This document shows positions 8,110 through 17,971 of a stretch of 34,485 bases of DNA, in pieces. This DNA is from an uncultured Bacteroides sp. Its GTDB lineage: Bacteria > Bacteroidota > Bacteroidia > Bacteroidales > Bacteroidaceae. Position numbers and translations under genes: made by a program. Under the pieces are notes generated by a model. The model had not been told where the DNA came from. It made no database searches and saw only the letters and a program-made list of their open reading frames with translations. Numbering within the stretch: the stretch's first letter is position 1; each line of letters begins with the position of its first letter. The DNA lies in assembly GCA_949292025.1 (NCBI GenBank), contig CASEYC010000042.1, positions 1 through 34,485 on the forward strand, given 5' to 3'.

Positions 8110-9024
8110 TTACAACTTTTCACTGGTCAGGCACGCCATGGCAATGCTGTAATACTTCGACAGGCCGGAGTCGCTGCGCGAGGGCAACACCACGGGGCAG
8201 ACGGGTCCTTGCAGCAACCCCGCCATGTCGGCGTGGCAGAAGAGGGACACGGTCTTGTAGAAAGCATTGCCGCTCTCGATGTTGGGGAAGATGAGCACGT
8301 CGGCCTCCCCCTCGATGGGCGAGACAATGCCCTTGATGTCGCCGCTGGTCTTCTCGCAGGCGGTCTTCACATCCAGCGGTCCGTCGATGATGACGTCGCC
8401 GAACTCGCCCGCCTCGGCCAGTTCGACAATGTTCACATAGTCCAATGAATGGGGAAACTTGGCGCTGACCTTCTCCGTGCAATGGATGAGGGCGATGCGC
8501 GGCTGCCTGATGCCGAAGTGGCGGCACGTGCGGATGGCATATTGTATCATCTCGATGCGCTGCTGCAGGGTGGGCCGGGGAATGACCGCCGCGTCCGAGA
8601 AGAACAGCAGCTTGTCATACGTCGGAATCTGCACCACGGCCAGGTGCGTCAGTATCTTGCCCTTGGGCAACAGGCCGTGTTCCTTGTCCAAGATGGCATG
8701 CAGCAGGTTGTCGGTATTGATGATGCCCTTCATCAGGATGTCGGCTTCCCCGTCGCGCACAATCTGCACGGCACGTCGGGCGGCGGTGTCCGGGTCTTCC
8801 TCAGGAATGACATGCACGAAATCAGGGTACTGCTTCAGCGTGGGATATCGCTCCAGGATGGCCGGATTGCCAATCATCAGGAACTCGGCGATGCCCTCCT
8901 CCAATGAGCGGGCAATGGCATACTCCGTATTGGGGTCGTTGGCGCAGACCACGGCGATGCGTTTCCGCCGGTTCAGCGTCTGCAGGTGTTGGGTCAGTTG
9001 GTCGAAACTACGTATAGGCTCCAT
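8110..9024 (-). CDS. ptb: Phosphate butyryltransferase
   Basis: 304-residue enzyme of the phosphate acetyl/butyryltransferase family. It moves a butyryl group from CoA to phosphate to feed butyrate kinase, encoded immediately downstream. Recognisable blocks include RKRIAVVCANDPNTEYAI near the N-terminus, ADILMKGIINTDNLLHAIL, and the C-terminal GLLQGPVCPVVLPSRSDS. The start MEPIRSFDQL at 9024 gives the usual family length; an in-frame upstream ATG at 9108 would add 28 residues without family resemblance. I see no strong promoter, only a weak GATATTTG-like box near 9041-9048. Confidence 0.93.
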   Translation of the reverse strand: MEPIRSFDQLTQHLQTLNRRKRIAVVCANDPNTEYAIARSLEEGIAEFLMIGNPAILERYPTLKQYPDFVHVIPEEDPDTAARRAVQIVRDGEADILMKGIINTDNLLHAILDKEHGLLPKGKILTHLAVVQIPTYDKLLFFSDAAVIPRPTLQQRIEMIQYAIRTCRHFGIRQPRIALIHCTEKVSAKFPHSLDYVNIVELAEAGEFGDVIIDGPLDVKTACEKTSGDIKGIVSPIEGEADVLIFPNIESGNAFYKTVSLFCHADMAGLLQGPVCPVVLPSRSDSGLSKYYSIAMACLTSEKL

Positions 9025-9152
9025 GGTGTCGGATTTTTGGCAAATATCGGGATTTTTGTCGAGATATACGGCATAATGACGGACGATTTTTCGGGGATTT
9101 AATATCATTTTGACAATGTTCGGAAGCGTTTGCTTAGCGGTATCCCCGCCCG

Positions 9153-9218
9153 TGCTTACCCGTACCTGCGCCCGTGCTTACCCATACCCCGAAGCACGGG
9201 CGGGGGTACAGGTAAGCA
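9153..9218. repeat. Imperfect 27-bp stem-loop (REP-like palindrome)
   Basis: Positions 9153-9179 and 9192-9218 pair at 24 of 27 positions (arms start TGCTTACC and end GGTAAGCA) around a 12-base loop. A shorter direct copy of CGCCCGTGCTTACC precedes it near 9147-9160. It lies between the 3' end of the envelope operon and the start of ptb. No T run follows on either strand, so it is more likely a palindromic repeat or transcript-stabilising structure than a classical terminator. The rest of 9025-9318 shows no gene. Confidence 0.6.
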
Positions 9219-9318
9219 AAACGCAGAAAAACATGCAAAAAAACGCGGATTGTACGGGACAAACACCCGCACAACCCGCAATGGTCCATACCCTCTTCAA
9301 ATGGGTCAGTCCGGCCCG

Positions 9319-10956
9319 TTATTGTTTGGCCTCATATATTTCCTTGATTTCACTGCCCGAAAGCATCCGATTGTCATACACGCGGAAATTATCCACGGTC
9401 ATGTTCGTGGCATTCAGGGTCACGCTGTTCGACAACTTCAGGCTGCCTCCCATCACGAATGTCGTGCCCGTGTCATACGAAGACTGGTTTCCGCCGTTTT
9501 CATTGAAATGATTGGCGGTCTCTGTTACAGAGCCTGCACGCAAACCGTCCACATAGAGTGTGTTAGTAATGGTTCCATAGGCCGTTGTCTCAAAGTCGGA
9601 TACAATGGCGATATGATGCCACTTCCCGTCCGTAAGTGCCGGATGGGTAAAAGCGGTTGCCGCGCCATATTGGTAGATGTTGTTGTAGCGGGTAACTACA
9701 AACTTCAAAGCTCCTCCATCCAAGCTCAGCGTGAACATGGGTTCGTTGGCATTGGAAGACAGCAGATGGAAGATGTGCCCGTCGGCAAAGTCCTTGCCCC
9801 AGAAAGAGAAGGTCATTTCGCGCGAATCTATAATGGGGCTGCCTACCGTGAATGTCGTGTTTTCCGTCCGGCTGAACTTCAATGCCTGCCCGCCGGACAC
9901 GCCATCCACGAATGTGCATGTGCCGAAGCCATGTATGGCATTCTCGGTGGCATCTTCGTAGTTCCCGTCAAATTTGTAATAGGTATACAGTCCCTGTGTC
10001 ACCACGGTCTCTCCGACCACCGGTTCATCGTCACCGCCCTCCGCCTTCGTGGCTGTGACGGTTACGACGGTTTCCTTCGTGCCATCGGAAATGACAAATG
10101 TTGTGTTGACCGCAGAGGGCATCAACTCCCGGTCCAAATTCACTTTCAACACTTGGTTGCCGCCTGCGGCCACAGTACCGGACATCGCAGAAACCGTAAG
10201 GTAATCCACCGTCAGGCCGGACACTTGGTAATTCAGTTCGGCATTGCCCGTGTTCCGAATGTCAAGGGAGAGTTCCGAAAGTTCTGTGCCGAAATCCAAG
10301 ATGGTGGGAGACACCGTCATTTCCGCCGCTTCCGCCCGTGGAGAGCAAGACACGGAGATCGTATAAGAATTGCCGAATGCCGCCAACGTCACCCTGGCCG
10401 TCTTGGCTTCTGCCAGTTGGTCGCGGTCTACGGCGAACACGATGCTCTGTGTGCGTCCTGCCGCAATGTTGCCCGAAGCCGGATTGGCGGATAACCAAGG
10501 GTTCTCTCCCAAATTCAGGGACCATTCGGTGGTCGTGTTGCCCTTGTTGGTGATGGTGACGGCCATTTCGCTTTGCGTACTGCCGAAATCCAGTGTGGAA
10601 GGTTCGATAAGAATGCCCGCGTCTGCCTGTTCCGGTCTTAACTGCATGTCACAGTTGGCCGTTTCGCCTACCAAGACCGTCACACTGCGCGTGTTGGTCT
10701 CATAGCCATCCTTCATGAATTGCAGGTTATAAGTCTCAGCATCCAGGTCATGGAAACTGAATTGTCCGTCACTGCCTGTGGTAGCGCTCAAACCATTGCC
10801 CACGATGCGGACCTGCACACCGCTTAAGGGCGTGGTCGTGCCGCTTTCCGTCACAATGCCTTGGATGTTTCCCGTCAGAGATTCCGCATCCTTCGCGCAC
10901 GATGCCGCCAGCCATACGGCCGACAGGCATACCCATAGATTGATTAATCGCTTCAT
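9319..10956 (-). CDS. Lipoprotein with carboxypeptidase-regulatory, BACON-like and LamG-like domains
   Basis: 545-residue exported lipoprotein. A signal peptide ends in the lipobox LAASC (Cys20), followed by acidic residues (AKDAE) resembling the Bacteroidetes surface-export signal, so it is probably surface exposed. Residues about 28-105 form a carboxypeptidase-regulatory-like fold (GNIQGIVTESGTTTPLSGVQV, DGQFSFHDL). Two BACON/choice-of-anchor type Ig modules follow (STLDFGSTQSEMAVTITNKGN and TILDFGTELSELSLDIRNTGN). The last 210 residues are a concanavalin/LamG-like jelly-roll (ALKFSRTENTTF, GKWHHIAIVSDF, DNFRVYDNRML). This architecture suggests glycan or protein binding at the surface; no catalytic residues were recognised. 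It is the last gene of the envelope operon and shares its first two domain types with the 12433-15585 protein. Confidence 0.82.
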   Translation of the reverse strand: MKRLINLWVCLSAVWLAASCAKDAESLTGNIQGIVTESGTTTPLSGVQVRIVGNGLSATTGSDGQFSFHDLDAETYNLQFMKDGYETNTRSVTVLVGETANCDMQLRPEQADAGILIEPSTLDFGSTQSEMAVTITNKGNTTTEWSLNLGENPWLSANPASGNIAAGRTQSIVFAVDRDQLAEAKTARVTLAAFGNSYTISVSCSPRAEAAEMTVSPTILDFGTELSELSLDIRNTGNAELNYQVSGLTVDYLTVSAMSGTVAAGGNQVLKVNLDRELMPSAVNTTFVISDGTKETVVTVTATKAEGGDDEPVVGETVVTQGLYTYYKFDGNYEDATENAIHGFGTCTFVDGVSGGQALKFSRTENTTFTVGSPIIDSREMTFSFWGKDFADGHIFHLLSSNANEPMFTLSLDGGALKFVVTRYNNIYQYGAATAFTHPALTDGKWHHIAIVSDFETTAYGTITNTLYVDGLRAGSVTETANHFNENGGNQSSYDTGTTFVMGGSLKLSNSVTLNATNMTVDNFRVYDNRMLSGSEIKEIYEAKQ

Positions 10957-10990
10957 AATGAATAAGTATTAAAGAGTTGTTGTTTTGACA

Positions 10991-12409
10991 TCAATACCGC
11001 TCGGTCCACTTCTTCCGCACTGTCCTTGACGTGCTGCCCACGGTCTCTTCATGATCCATGTCCCACTTGTGCTGGCAATGGTAGCAGGTGTGATGGGTTT
11101 GCCATTTGCTCACCTTGTTGGTGGTTTCCACCAATCCTTTGGCATCGACCACTTCCGAACCGCTGATGCGTCTCTTCACGGAAGACTCGTTGATGTCTTT
11201 CCATGACCTGTTGGTGCGATATTCATAGCCCAAATCCGTAAGTCCTGTCTGGGCCGTGTCGAAGCTGTGGCAGTTGCCGCACCGGTGTTCCGTGATGGAG
11301 GTCCATGCCCACATCAGCGTACACAGAATCACAATGATTCCTATCACGTAAGCCAGCAGGCACGTGAACCCCTTGAAGTTGTAGTCCAGCCATCGGCCTT
11401 CGTACAACATCATTCCCCAAACCAACACAAACGACATGATATGTACCACGCCTTGGTTGGTCGACGGGAACAGATAGCGCACGATGACATAAGGCCATAC
11501 CCACTTGGCAATGAGCATATTCACCCCGACTATCACGGCCATGGTGATGAGCATGGCAAGAAAGCTGTCGGCGGTCTGGACTACCGGGGCAAAACCGATT
11601 TTCCACCAAATCTTGGCCAACGGGATGAGCAAAAGACACCAAAGGATGTTGCCCAGCCAACGCCCTGTCTGGTAATGGGGCGAACCGTCTATGCGCCATT
11701 TCCCATTACCTCGCATACCATACAACTTGATTCGCCAGGCAGCATGAAGCATGGCACAACCTGTGGCCAACAGCATCAACGTAAAGAGGGTGACCGGCCA
11801 AAAGCCTTTGTGCATCAATATCGCCTTGTGTATAAAGATGCCCGGCAAAGTCAGCGACGCATAAAGCAAAAGAACGAGGTAAAGCCAGACAGCAGAAGGC
11901 TTGCAAAAATCGTAATGATACTTCGTTCGCATGACTACAATCACGACTGCCTCTATCACAAACGCCAATGCCAGGAATACCAGTGCCACGCCGATGTCCA
12001 GCCCCAATAAATAGAGGTAGGCCGCGTAATACCATCGTAGCCAAAAAGGTACGCGCCAAGAATAATCATCCTTCAAACGATTTGCCTGATATGCTTGTTC
12101 GTCAGGGGTATAATCCATTTGCAAGAATGAGCAAGACACATAACCTTTCAAGCCCGAGCCGTTGCTCACCTGCACCCAACCCTCGGTTTCATGCGTGCGG
12201 TCAATCACCTCCACAACTTCGCCAGGGGCAAGCTGCCCGACTGCTTCGTAATCCGTACCCGGCCCCGAGCGTACGTTCAAACGGCTGCTTGTATTGACCT
12301 TGGCCTTGGAAGAATCACCGGCGAAAGCTGATACGGGCATACAGAGCCAAATGCCTATTGTCAAGACAAGGACGGTCACGAGCCAAGTATGCAATCTATC
12401 GTGTTTCAT
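10991..12409 (-). CDS. SH3b-domain multi-pass membrane protein with C-terminal zinc ribbon
   Basis: 472 residues. A signal/anchor segment (LVTVLVLTIGIWLCM) is followed by a bacterial SH3 domain at about 35-98 (RLNVRSGPGTDYEAVGQLAPG ... GWVQVSN). Six or seven hydrophobic segments lie between about 125 and 375. The C-terminal soluble region has two Cys pairs, CGNC and about 60 residues later CYHC, which could bind one zinc. SH3b domains often bind cell-wall peptides, so the SH3b part is expected in the periplasm. Function is unknown. It sits between the two repeat lipoproteins (34- and 23-base gaps). The same SH3b-plus-membrane theme recurs in the divergent protein at 19609-20991. Confidence 0.72.
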   Translation of the reverse strand: MKHDRLHTWLVTVLVLTIGIWLCMPVSAFAGDSSKAKVNTSSRLNVRSGPGTDYEAVGQLAPGEVVEVIDRTHETEGWVQVSNGSGLKGYVSCSFLQMDYTPDEQAYQANRLKDDYSWRVPFWLRWYYAAYLYLLGLDIGVALVFLALAFVIEAVVIVVMRTKYHYDFCKPSAVWLYLVLLLYASLTLPGIFIHKAILMHKGFWPVTLFTLMLLATGCAMLHAAWRIKLYGMRGNGKWRIDGSPHYQTGRWLGNILWCLLLIPLAKIWWKIGFAPVVQTADSFLAMLITMAVIVGVNMLIAKWVWPYVIVRYLFPSTNQGVVHIMSFVLVWGMMLYEGRWLDYNFKGFTCLLAYVIGIIVILCTLMWAWTSITEHRCGNCHSFDTAQTGLTDLGYEYRTNRSWKDINESSVKRRISGSEVVDAKGLVETTNKVSKWQTHHTCYHCQHKWDMDHEETVGSTSRTVRKKWTERY

Positions 12410-12432
12410 GTCTGTTTAGATTAAAAACATTG

Positions 12433-15400
12433 TTATTCCAATACCGGACAAGCATATCCGTTTACGGTTTCGTATTTCCATCGGCGATAGGTGGAAGGAT
12501 CATTTTCATCTACCCAGCGGTTCAATTCATCTACCACATCCTTTCCGTCAAGTTGAATGAGGGAGCAGTTGGAGGAGGAACGGGTGAAATAGCCGCAATT
12601 TTCATAAGTTTCAAATTTATCAAAGCCAAATCCTTCTTCTACCCCCATATTTCCTGCAATATCGTTCAACCAAAAGCAATTTATAGCATCACAATAGTAA
12701 GTCTGATATCCGGCACTTACCCCTTCCACTATGCCATAACCATTTACATCGGAATAGTTGCAACAATTAGTCAAAATGACTTCCGGATAGTCACCTCCTA
12801 CGATTCCTCCAACATCCTCATTCCCTGATATCGTACCATAATTGGCACTATTGGTTATAACAAAATTGCCCACATAATTGGCATAGCCACCGCCTGCTAA
12901 TCCTCCTACGCATTCATCTCCTGTGACACTGCACCTGTTCACAGAGTTCGTAATGGTTACAGTACGATATCTGACAACATTACCTACAATACCACCTATT
13001 CTATCTTGTCCTTCAACGCTACCAGAGGTTTCTATATTATTAAGAGTTATATTTTCCGATACATATCCACAAATCATGCCTACATAACCACGACTGCTTT
13101 CTACGCGGCCGCTCACCTTCAAATTAGAAATGCTACCACCAGACAGACTTCCAAATAGTCCTGCATGGTACTCAGTAGCAGAAACTTTTAATTCGGTTAT
13201 CTGATTGTTATTCCCGTCAAAGTTGCCCGCAAAACTTCTGTTCACTCCTATCGGTGTCCAATTTTTATTGGCCAAACTGATATTGGACTCCAGCCTGAAG
13301 TAGATTCCTGCATACGTCGTACCGCTATTTACTTTCTCCGCCAGCAGTTTCAGTTGTGCTGCTGTTTCAATCCGAATGGGGTCGCTTTGTGTGCCAGAAC
13401 CTCCAGCAAATTGGGACGCTACGGACGTGCCGTCCCAGACATCGACTTCGCTATCTGTGGTAGTGAAGGAAACTTCATCACTGTATGCCACACCCGCTTT
13501 GTTTTGGGCGTAGGCACGCAGGTAATAAGTGGTCAGACCTTGCAGGCCGGTTATCTGGGTGGAGATACGGTCACCGGTCGGACAAACCAACTTCTCGTCA
13601 TAAATAGTGGCATCCGGTTGCGTGGACCAGCATACGCCCATCTCTGTAATGTCCGCATTCCCGTCAGAAGTCAATGTGGCGGCAACATCAGCCTTGGTTT
13701 TCCCCACATTGCTAACGGATATTGTTCCCCAAGAGGCCAATTCCACTTTGGTCGTGGTAAATTCTGCAGTTTCGCTGTATCCTATTCCGAGTTCATTGAC
13801 GGCATACGCGCGGACGTAATACTTCGTTCCGTCTTTCAGCCCTTCCAGTTTCGTGCCAAAGACGTTTCCTGTCCGTTCGCAACTTATGCTTTCCTGTTTT
13901 ATGGTCGGTTCGGGCTCCGTGCTCCAACAGAAGCCACAGTCGGTTATCGTGCCCTTGCCATCATCCGTAATCTGGCTTTGCAGGGTGACGCCTTCCATAG
14001 TAATGCCGGACACAGAGACTGTAGCCAATACTGGCAATTCCAAATTTCCTGTGGTCGTCTTGAACTGAATAATCTCACCGTATGCTGTGCCCTTCTCATT
14101 GGTGGCGTAAGCACATACGTAATACTCGTGATTCAAGGACAAGTTTGTCAATTCGCTGCTGAACGAAGCCGGAGCGTTCAATTCTCCCAGTTCGGTCTTT
14201 GTCTGCAAGTTGACCGTCAGCTCTTTGGTTTCGCTCCAAATATGACCGTGTTGGCTCACCTTAGTGACATTGCCCAGATGAGTCACCGCTCCGTTTGCCG
14301 TGGCGGTGGTTCCTTCTACCTGGGTCATTTCGCGGGTTTCCACACCGGGCAAGGTGGGTAGTTTGGTTGTGGTGAACGCCAACACGTTGCTATAGGCAAT
14401 GCCCTCATTGTTTTCCGCATACAACCGCGCGTAGTATTTTGTTTCCGGTTCCAATCCGGTTATGGTGCCTTCCACAGCCATGGGGGTGCTACAATCGCCC
14501 ATATCCGTGAAATTCGATTCCTCCAATTCCGGCTCTTCCGATGTGGACGACCAACAGAAACCATACCGGGTAATCTTGGAATAACCCACGGAAACAATCG
14601 TGCCCGACAAAGTCGCCCCATTGTAAGCCGTGTTCTCTATCTCGTCCAAGCTGACTGTCGGAGTGGATTTTACCGGAACGGTCAGTTCCACGGGGACGAT
14701 AATTTGCTCCTCGCCAACGCTGAACACAATTTGCCCTTTATATTCGCCTGCATCCAATGCACCCCGGTTTACCGTCAAGATGATATAATCTTCTGTAGTC
14801 ACTTTGCCTTCTGTTTTGCTGAGACTCATCCATTCATTGGATACTTGGGCTTTGTACGCCAAAGTCCCCTTGCCCCGGTTGGTCAATGTCAATTGGACTG
14901 TAGTTTCAGTTTCTCCCAAATCAATTTCATTAGGGGAAACAGCCAGATCCGAACCGCTGACCTCCATGGTGATGGCCACTTCCGCACTCCCTCCATTGGA
15001 CGTGATGGCCAAGGTTTGGGTATAAGTCCCTCGCTTCAAGCCCTCGCGGGAAACGGTTACGGTAATGGAGGAAATCTCCTTCTCTGTCTTTCCCGTTGTT
15101 CCCGAACAGGCCAGCCACTCGATATCTTCCGTTATCTCCCACTCCAGCACGCCGTTGCCTGTATTGCTGATATCCAACGTGAGTGAAGTCGTTTCCGTTC
15201 CAAAGTCCAATGCTTCCTTGTTCAAGCACAATTGAGGATGTATCGGCGTGATGGCTTTGTCTGCTCTGCTGTCTATGCCGGCTTGCACCGTGATGACCCG
15301 TGTATCTGTGATATAGCCATCCTTGGTAAAAGTCAGCGTATAGTTCGTCGGCGCCAACTCGATGAAAGAGAATGCGCCATCACTTCCCGTTACCCGCGTA

Positions 15401-15585
15401 TCGCCTTGTGGGCTGATGGCTACAGATACCCCGCTTACAGCTCCTCCAGTTTCCGCATCAGTCACCTTGCCGGAAATGCTGCCATACATATCGCGCTCAC
15501 TTTCAGCGCAACTGCCTATGCCAATCAGGCTTCCTGCCAAAATAATCAGCAGGATGGCCATTGTGAAATAATTCTTTTGTTTCAT
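12433..15585 (-). CDS. Large surface lipoprotein with BACON-like, fibronectin III-like and GLUG repeats
   Basis: 1050 residues. The signal peptide ends in GIGSC (Cys26), followed by acidic residues (AESERD) that suggest surface export. In order: a carboxypeptidase-regulatory-like domain (about 34-115), two or three BACON-like Ig modules (ALDFGTETTSLTLDISNTGNG and similar, about 120-300), and about four fibronectin type III-like modules from about 308 to 715. Each of these carries a YGFCWS or CGFCWS-like strand and a TKYYVRAYA-like strand before a terminal FTTT. The C-terminal third has GLUG-type repeats (IGGIVGNV, VGGLAGGG, VGGIVGGD). No enzyme motif is visible, so an adhesin or scaffold role is likely. 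The repeats are of similar sequence and could expand or contract by recombination. It lies mid-operon, 19 bases after the transglutaminase-like gene. Confidence 0.85.
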   Translation of the reverse strand: MKQKNYFTMAILLIILAGSLIGIGSCAESERDMYGSISGKVTDAETGGAVSGVSVAISPQGDTRVTGSDGAFSFIELAPTNYTLTFTKDGYITDTRVITVQAGIDSRADKAITPIHPQLCLNKEALDFGTETTSLTLDISNTGNGVLEWEITEDIEWLACSGTTGKTEKEISSITVTVSREGLKRGTYTQTLAITSNGGSAEVAITMEVSGSDLAVSPNEIDLGETETTVQLTLTNRGKGTLAYKAQVSNEWMSLSKTEGKVTTEDYIILTVNRGALDAGEYKGQIVFSVGEEQIIVPVELTVPVKSTPTVSLDEIENTAYNGATLSGTIVSVGYSKITRYGFCWSSTSEEPELEESNFTDMGDCSTPMAVEGTITGLEPETKYYARLYAENNEGIAYSNVLAFTTTKLPTLPGVETREMTQVEGTTATANGAVTHLGNVTKVSQHGHIWSETKELTVNLQTKTELGELNAPASFSSELTNLSLNHEYYVCAYATNEKGTAYGEIIQFKTTTGNLELPVLATVSVSGITMEGVTLQSQITDDGKGTITDCGFCWSTEPEPTIKQESISCERTGNVFGTKLEGLKDGTKYYVRAYAVNELGIGYSETAEFTTTKVELASWGTISVSNVGKTKADVAATLTSDGNADITEMGVCWSTQPDATIYDEKLVCPTGDRISTQITGLQGLTTYYLRAYAQNKAGVAYSDEVSFTTTDSEVDVWDGTSVASQFAGGSGTQSDPIRIETAAQLKLLAEKVNSGTTYAGIYFRLESNISLANKNWTPIGVNRSFAGNFDGNNNQITELKVSATEYHAGLFGSLSGGSISNLKVSGRVESSRGYVGMICGYVSENITLNNIETSGSVEGQDRIGGIVGNVVRYRTVTITNSVNRCSVTGDECVGGLAGGGYANYVGNFVITNSANYGTISGNEDVGGIVGGDYPEVILTNCCNYSDVNGYGIVEGVSAGYQTYYCDAINCFWLNDIAGNMGVEEGFGFDKFETYENCGYFTRSSSNCSLIQLDGKDVVDELNRWVDENDPSTYRRWKYETVNGYACPVLE

Positions 15586-15604
15586 GGTTTGTAAATTGAT
15601 TCAT

Positions 15605-17083
15605 TTAATCCTTCAACTTTACTACTTCTATGGGAACCTCCATCAAGTCGGGCATGCCCATTCCCAGGCTTGCACCGATATAAGTGGGGTCGCATACCAG
15701 ATATTTCTGCCCGTCCACCAGTACATAGTCTCCCCGCGTGGCCGGATTGTCAAACCGGACTGCCGCAGCCAGGTGACGACCCGGATAATAGAGCAAAACC
15801 ACCTTCATGCCCAACAGACGACGTACCAACTGGGAAAACAGAATGGCACGGTCCTCGCAATCGGAATAAGCCGAGGCAATGGTTTCTTCCGGAAAGAAGA
15901 AATGTTCGTAACCGAACTGATCGCCATCTGTCTTGTACTGAAAGGCGTATTGGGCAAAATGCAACAACGTGTTTACAGCCTCTTCCTGGGTCAGACCTTT
16001 CAAGACGGGCGCAATCTGCTGTTGCACGCTTTCCCAAAATGCCTCGCTCAGGGCTGCTTCTGCATAGTAATTGAAATCCACGCAAGGGTAAGTCTCCAGG
16101 AAACGGCTATATCCCGGATGATACTGCAGGGTGTAGCTTCGCTGTTTGTCCCGCAGCACTTTGGTCTGTGAACGGTCTCCCAATGCGGGAGCTACATCCA
16201 GTGACATGTCGAACCGTTTTGTGGCGCCTCCATACTCCATACGGCAAGTCTGAATGGAAGTCAAATCTTTATGTCCGGCATTGACCACAGTGTAAACCAC
16301 GCCTTGCTCATTGCCATAGCGGAAGAATACCGTGTTGCTGACGTTACAGCCAAAGGCTATCAAAGGGAACAAGTCCTGCCGCACACGGCCAATTTTCGCC
16401 CGATAGCCCATCTGGTTCAGGGTGAATACCGTGAACATCACCTGTTCATTGGTGCTACGTCGCGGGAAATAAGCCGTGAAAACATGATTAATCAGTTGGT
16501 ACATGCCCCAATCATTCAGTGACAAATCATCCTTGCAAGCCAGCACGCTACCCACCCACTCCATATAAGGCAACCGGGACAGGTGGTTCCAATACGTGGA
16601 AACAGACTTCTCATCTACTCCTGCCAAAGCAGGCAACGCGTATGAAGCCTTCCTCAAAGACACCAAGGCTCCATAAAAATCAACTTTCAGCGCAGGGACT
16701 TCCACAGGGACAGGCGTCAGTTTCCTCTTGTCCTCATGGGGAGAGGGGAGGGGTAGGCTGGGTGGTTCTATCTCGCCACGTACCGGCACTTTCACCGGGT
16801 CGGGACGAGGAGTGCCCGGTTCATAGACGTCAGGCGGTACCGGGTTCTTGATGGGCGGCTCCTTTTTACTGAGGGGATAGTCGGGCCAAGTCTCTGCCAG
16901 ATAACGTCCGAATTCCCGGTTGATGGAATCATTGTATGCCTTGAAACTCTCCTCTTCCGTCCGGACGTATGTGTCGAAAGCAGCTTCCTGCTCTCTTGCA
17001 TATTCTTCAAAATCCTTATCCGTCTGGGCATACGCGCCCAGGCAGAAAAGAATGCAACCGGATAATAGCCAATTTCGCTTCAT
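15605..17083 (-). CDS. Exported transglutaminase-like (papain-fold) protein
   Basis: 492 residues with a signal peptide (ends AYAQT). The middle region has a proline-rich stretch (about 85-125). The C-terminal part carries a transglutaminase-like core: Cys409 in AYSDCEDRAILFSQL, His437 in YPGRHLAAAVRF and Asp465 in YLVCDPTY, a full Cys-His-Asp triad in the right order and spacing. Such periplasmic proteins may act as proteases, amidases or crosslinking enzymes on cell-wall or protein substrates. The substrate here is unknown. It lies 12 bases after the preceding LPP20-like gene and 19 before the large lipoprotein, clearly the same operon. Confidence 0.75.
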   Translation of the reverse strand: MKRNWLLSGCILFCLGAYAQTDKDFEEYAREQEAAFDTYVRTEEESFKAYNDSINREFGRYLAETWPDYPLSKKEPPIKNPVPPDVYEPGTPRPDPVKVPVRGEIEPPSLPLPSPHEDKRKLTPVPVEVPALKVDFYGALVSLRKASYALPALAGVDEKSVSTYWNHLSRLPYMEWVGSVLACKDDLSLNDWGMYQLINHVFTAYFPRRSTNEQVMFTVFTLNQMGYRAKIGRVRQDLFPLIAFGCNVSNTVFFRYGNEQGVVYTVVNAGHKDLTSIQTCRMEYGGATKRFDMSLDVAPALGDRSQTKVLRDKQRSYTLQYHPGYSRFLETYPCVDFNYYAEAALSEAFWESVQQQIAPVLKGLTQEEAVNTLLHFAQYAFQYKTDGDQFGYEHFFFPEETIASAYSDCEDRAILFSQLVRRLLGMKVVLLYYPGRHLAAAVRFDNPATRGDYVLVDGQKYLVCDPTYIGASLGMGMPDLMEVPIEVVKLKD

Positions 17084-17095
17084 GCCGTTCTGTTA

Positions 17096-17971
17096 TTAAA
17101 AATTCAACGACAAGGCTATGCCCCCGGATTGGGAAGCCGCGTAGGGCGATATGCGCAATCGTGCGTCTCCCAGCATGATGGCTTTCCGTTTTCCTTTGGC
17201 TGCAATGCCATCTATCACATTCCATAGATACAAAGCCGCCGCACCGGCTATCAGTCCGTTGCGGATGTTTGTACAGTTGTCCGCCCGGTTTCCATAAGTC
17301 TGCATTTGGTGGGCATCGTGGGTGGAATTGTACTTCGATTCGTAGGAAGCCCGCAGGCTCTCCGCTACTACGATGCCTGTGACACAGGCGACTTCCCCGA
17401 TGATGAAGAACAAACCTTTCCCTTTGCTGCCTTTATGGAACTGCGCCCATCCTGGCACAAAGACTCTGCCAGAGAAGGGATAGCGTCCGGTGATGAACGC
17501 ATTATATTCCTTCAACTCCCTGTCAAAAGCAGCATCCCGGAACTGGCTGGCATTCAATGTATAGAAGTCGTCCGCCCCATTGACATTCCGTTGCACCTGT
17601 ATCAGGATATAAATTTTCAACCGTCCTCCGCTTAATGCGATAGGTTCCGTCGCGCTGACTATACGCCTTTTCATCCGGTTGAACTTCACCACGGCATTAA
17701 TGCCTTTTGACGCAATGGTATTGATGTCCTGCTGCGTGATGCCTACCACGCCCAGTTCGTGCAATGACCTCTGCAAGGCATCGGCCCATGCCGCATTTAT
17801 GGCTTCTTGCTCATCATAACCTTCGCCCACGCCCCAATTGAGGAAATAATTGGCTCCGGCAGGCGTGGCGGGAACCGAATTAGCCCAATACGGGCGCAGC
17901 TCCGTCGAGGACTGGGCAAAAGCCTGAACTCCCATCAGCCAAAACAAACATATAAATAATACGTTTTTCAT
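17096..17971 (-). CDS. Exported LPP20-like protein with hydrophobic C-terminal region
   Basis: 291 residues, signal peptide ending QAFAQ. An LPP20-like module (about 35-130) starts with the aromatic WGVGEGYDEQEAINAAWADAL segment, in which a run of Ala/Glu helix is followed by strands ending KIYILIQVQ. Further on are a hydrophobic segment (KGKGLFFIIGEVACVTGIVV) and a short Gly/Ala-rich stretch near AGAAALYLWNVIDG. The ATG at 17971 overlaps the stop of the upstream gene by four bases (ATGA), which fixes the start over the in-frame ATG at 17992. Function unknown. It shares the LPP20-like pattern with its two upstream neighbours. Confidence 0.68.
   Translation of the reverse strand: MKNVLFICLFWLMGVQAFAQSSTELRPYWANSVPATPAGANYFLNWGVGEGYDEQEAINAAWADALQRSLHELGVVGITQQDINTIASKGINAVVKFNRMKRRIVSATEPIALSGGRLKIYILIQVQRNVNGADDFYTLNASQFRDAAFDRELKEYNAFITGRYPFSGRVFVPGWAQFHKGSKGKGLFFIIGEVACVTGIVVAESLRASYESKYNSTHDAHQMQTYGNRADNCTNIRNGLIAGAAALYLWNVIDGIAAKGKRKAIMLGDARLRISPYAASQSGGIALSLNF

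Noticed and set aside
9041-9048. GATATTTG box upstream of ptb as a promoter
   Set aside because: One mismatch in the -7 box and no TTTG at the right distance, so not listed as a feature.
9130-10494. 454-residue plus-strand ORF opposite the LamG lipoprotein
   Set aside because: Crosses the palindrome and intergenic region, with no domain resemblance; the minus frame has signal peptide and recognisable modules.
13354-14361. 335-residue plus-strand ORF inside the large lipoprotein gene
   Set aside because: Antisense shadow of the fibronectin-like repeats.
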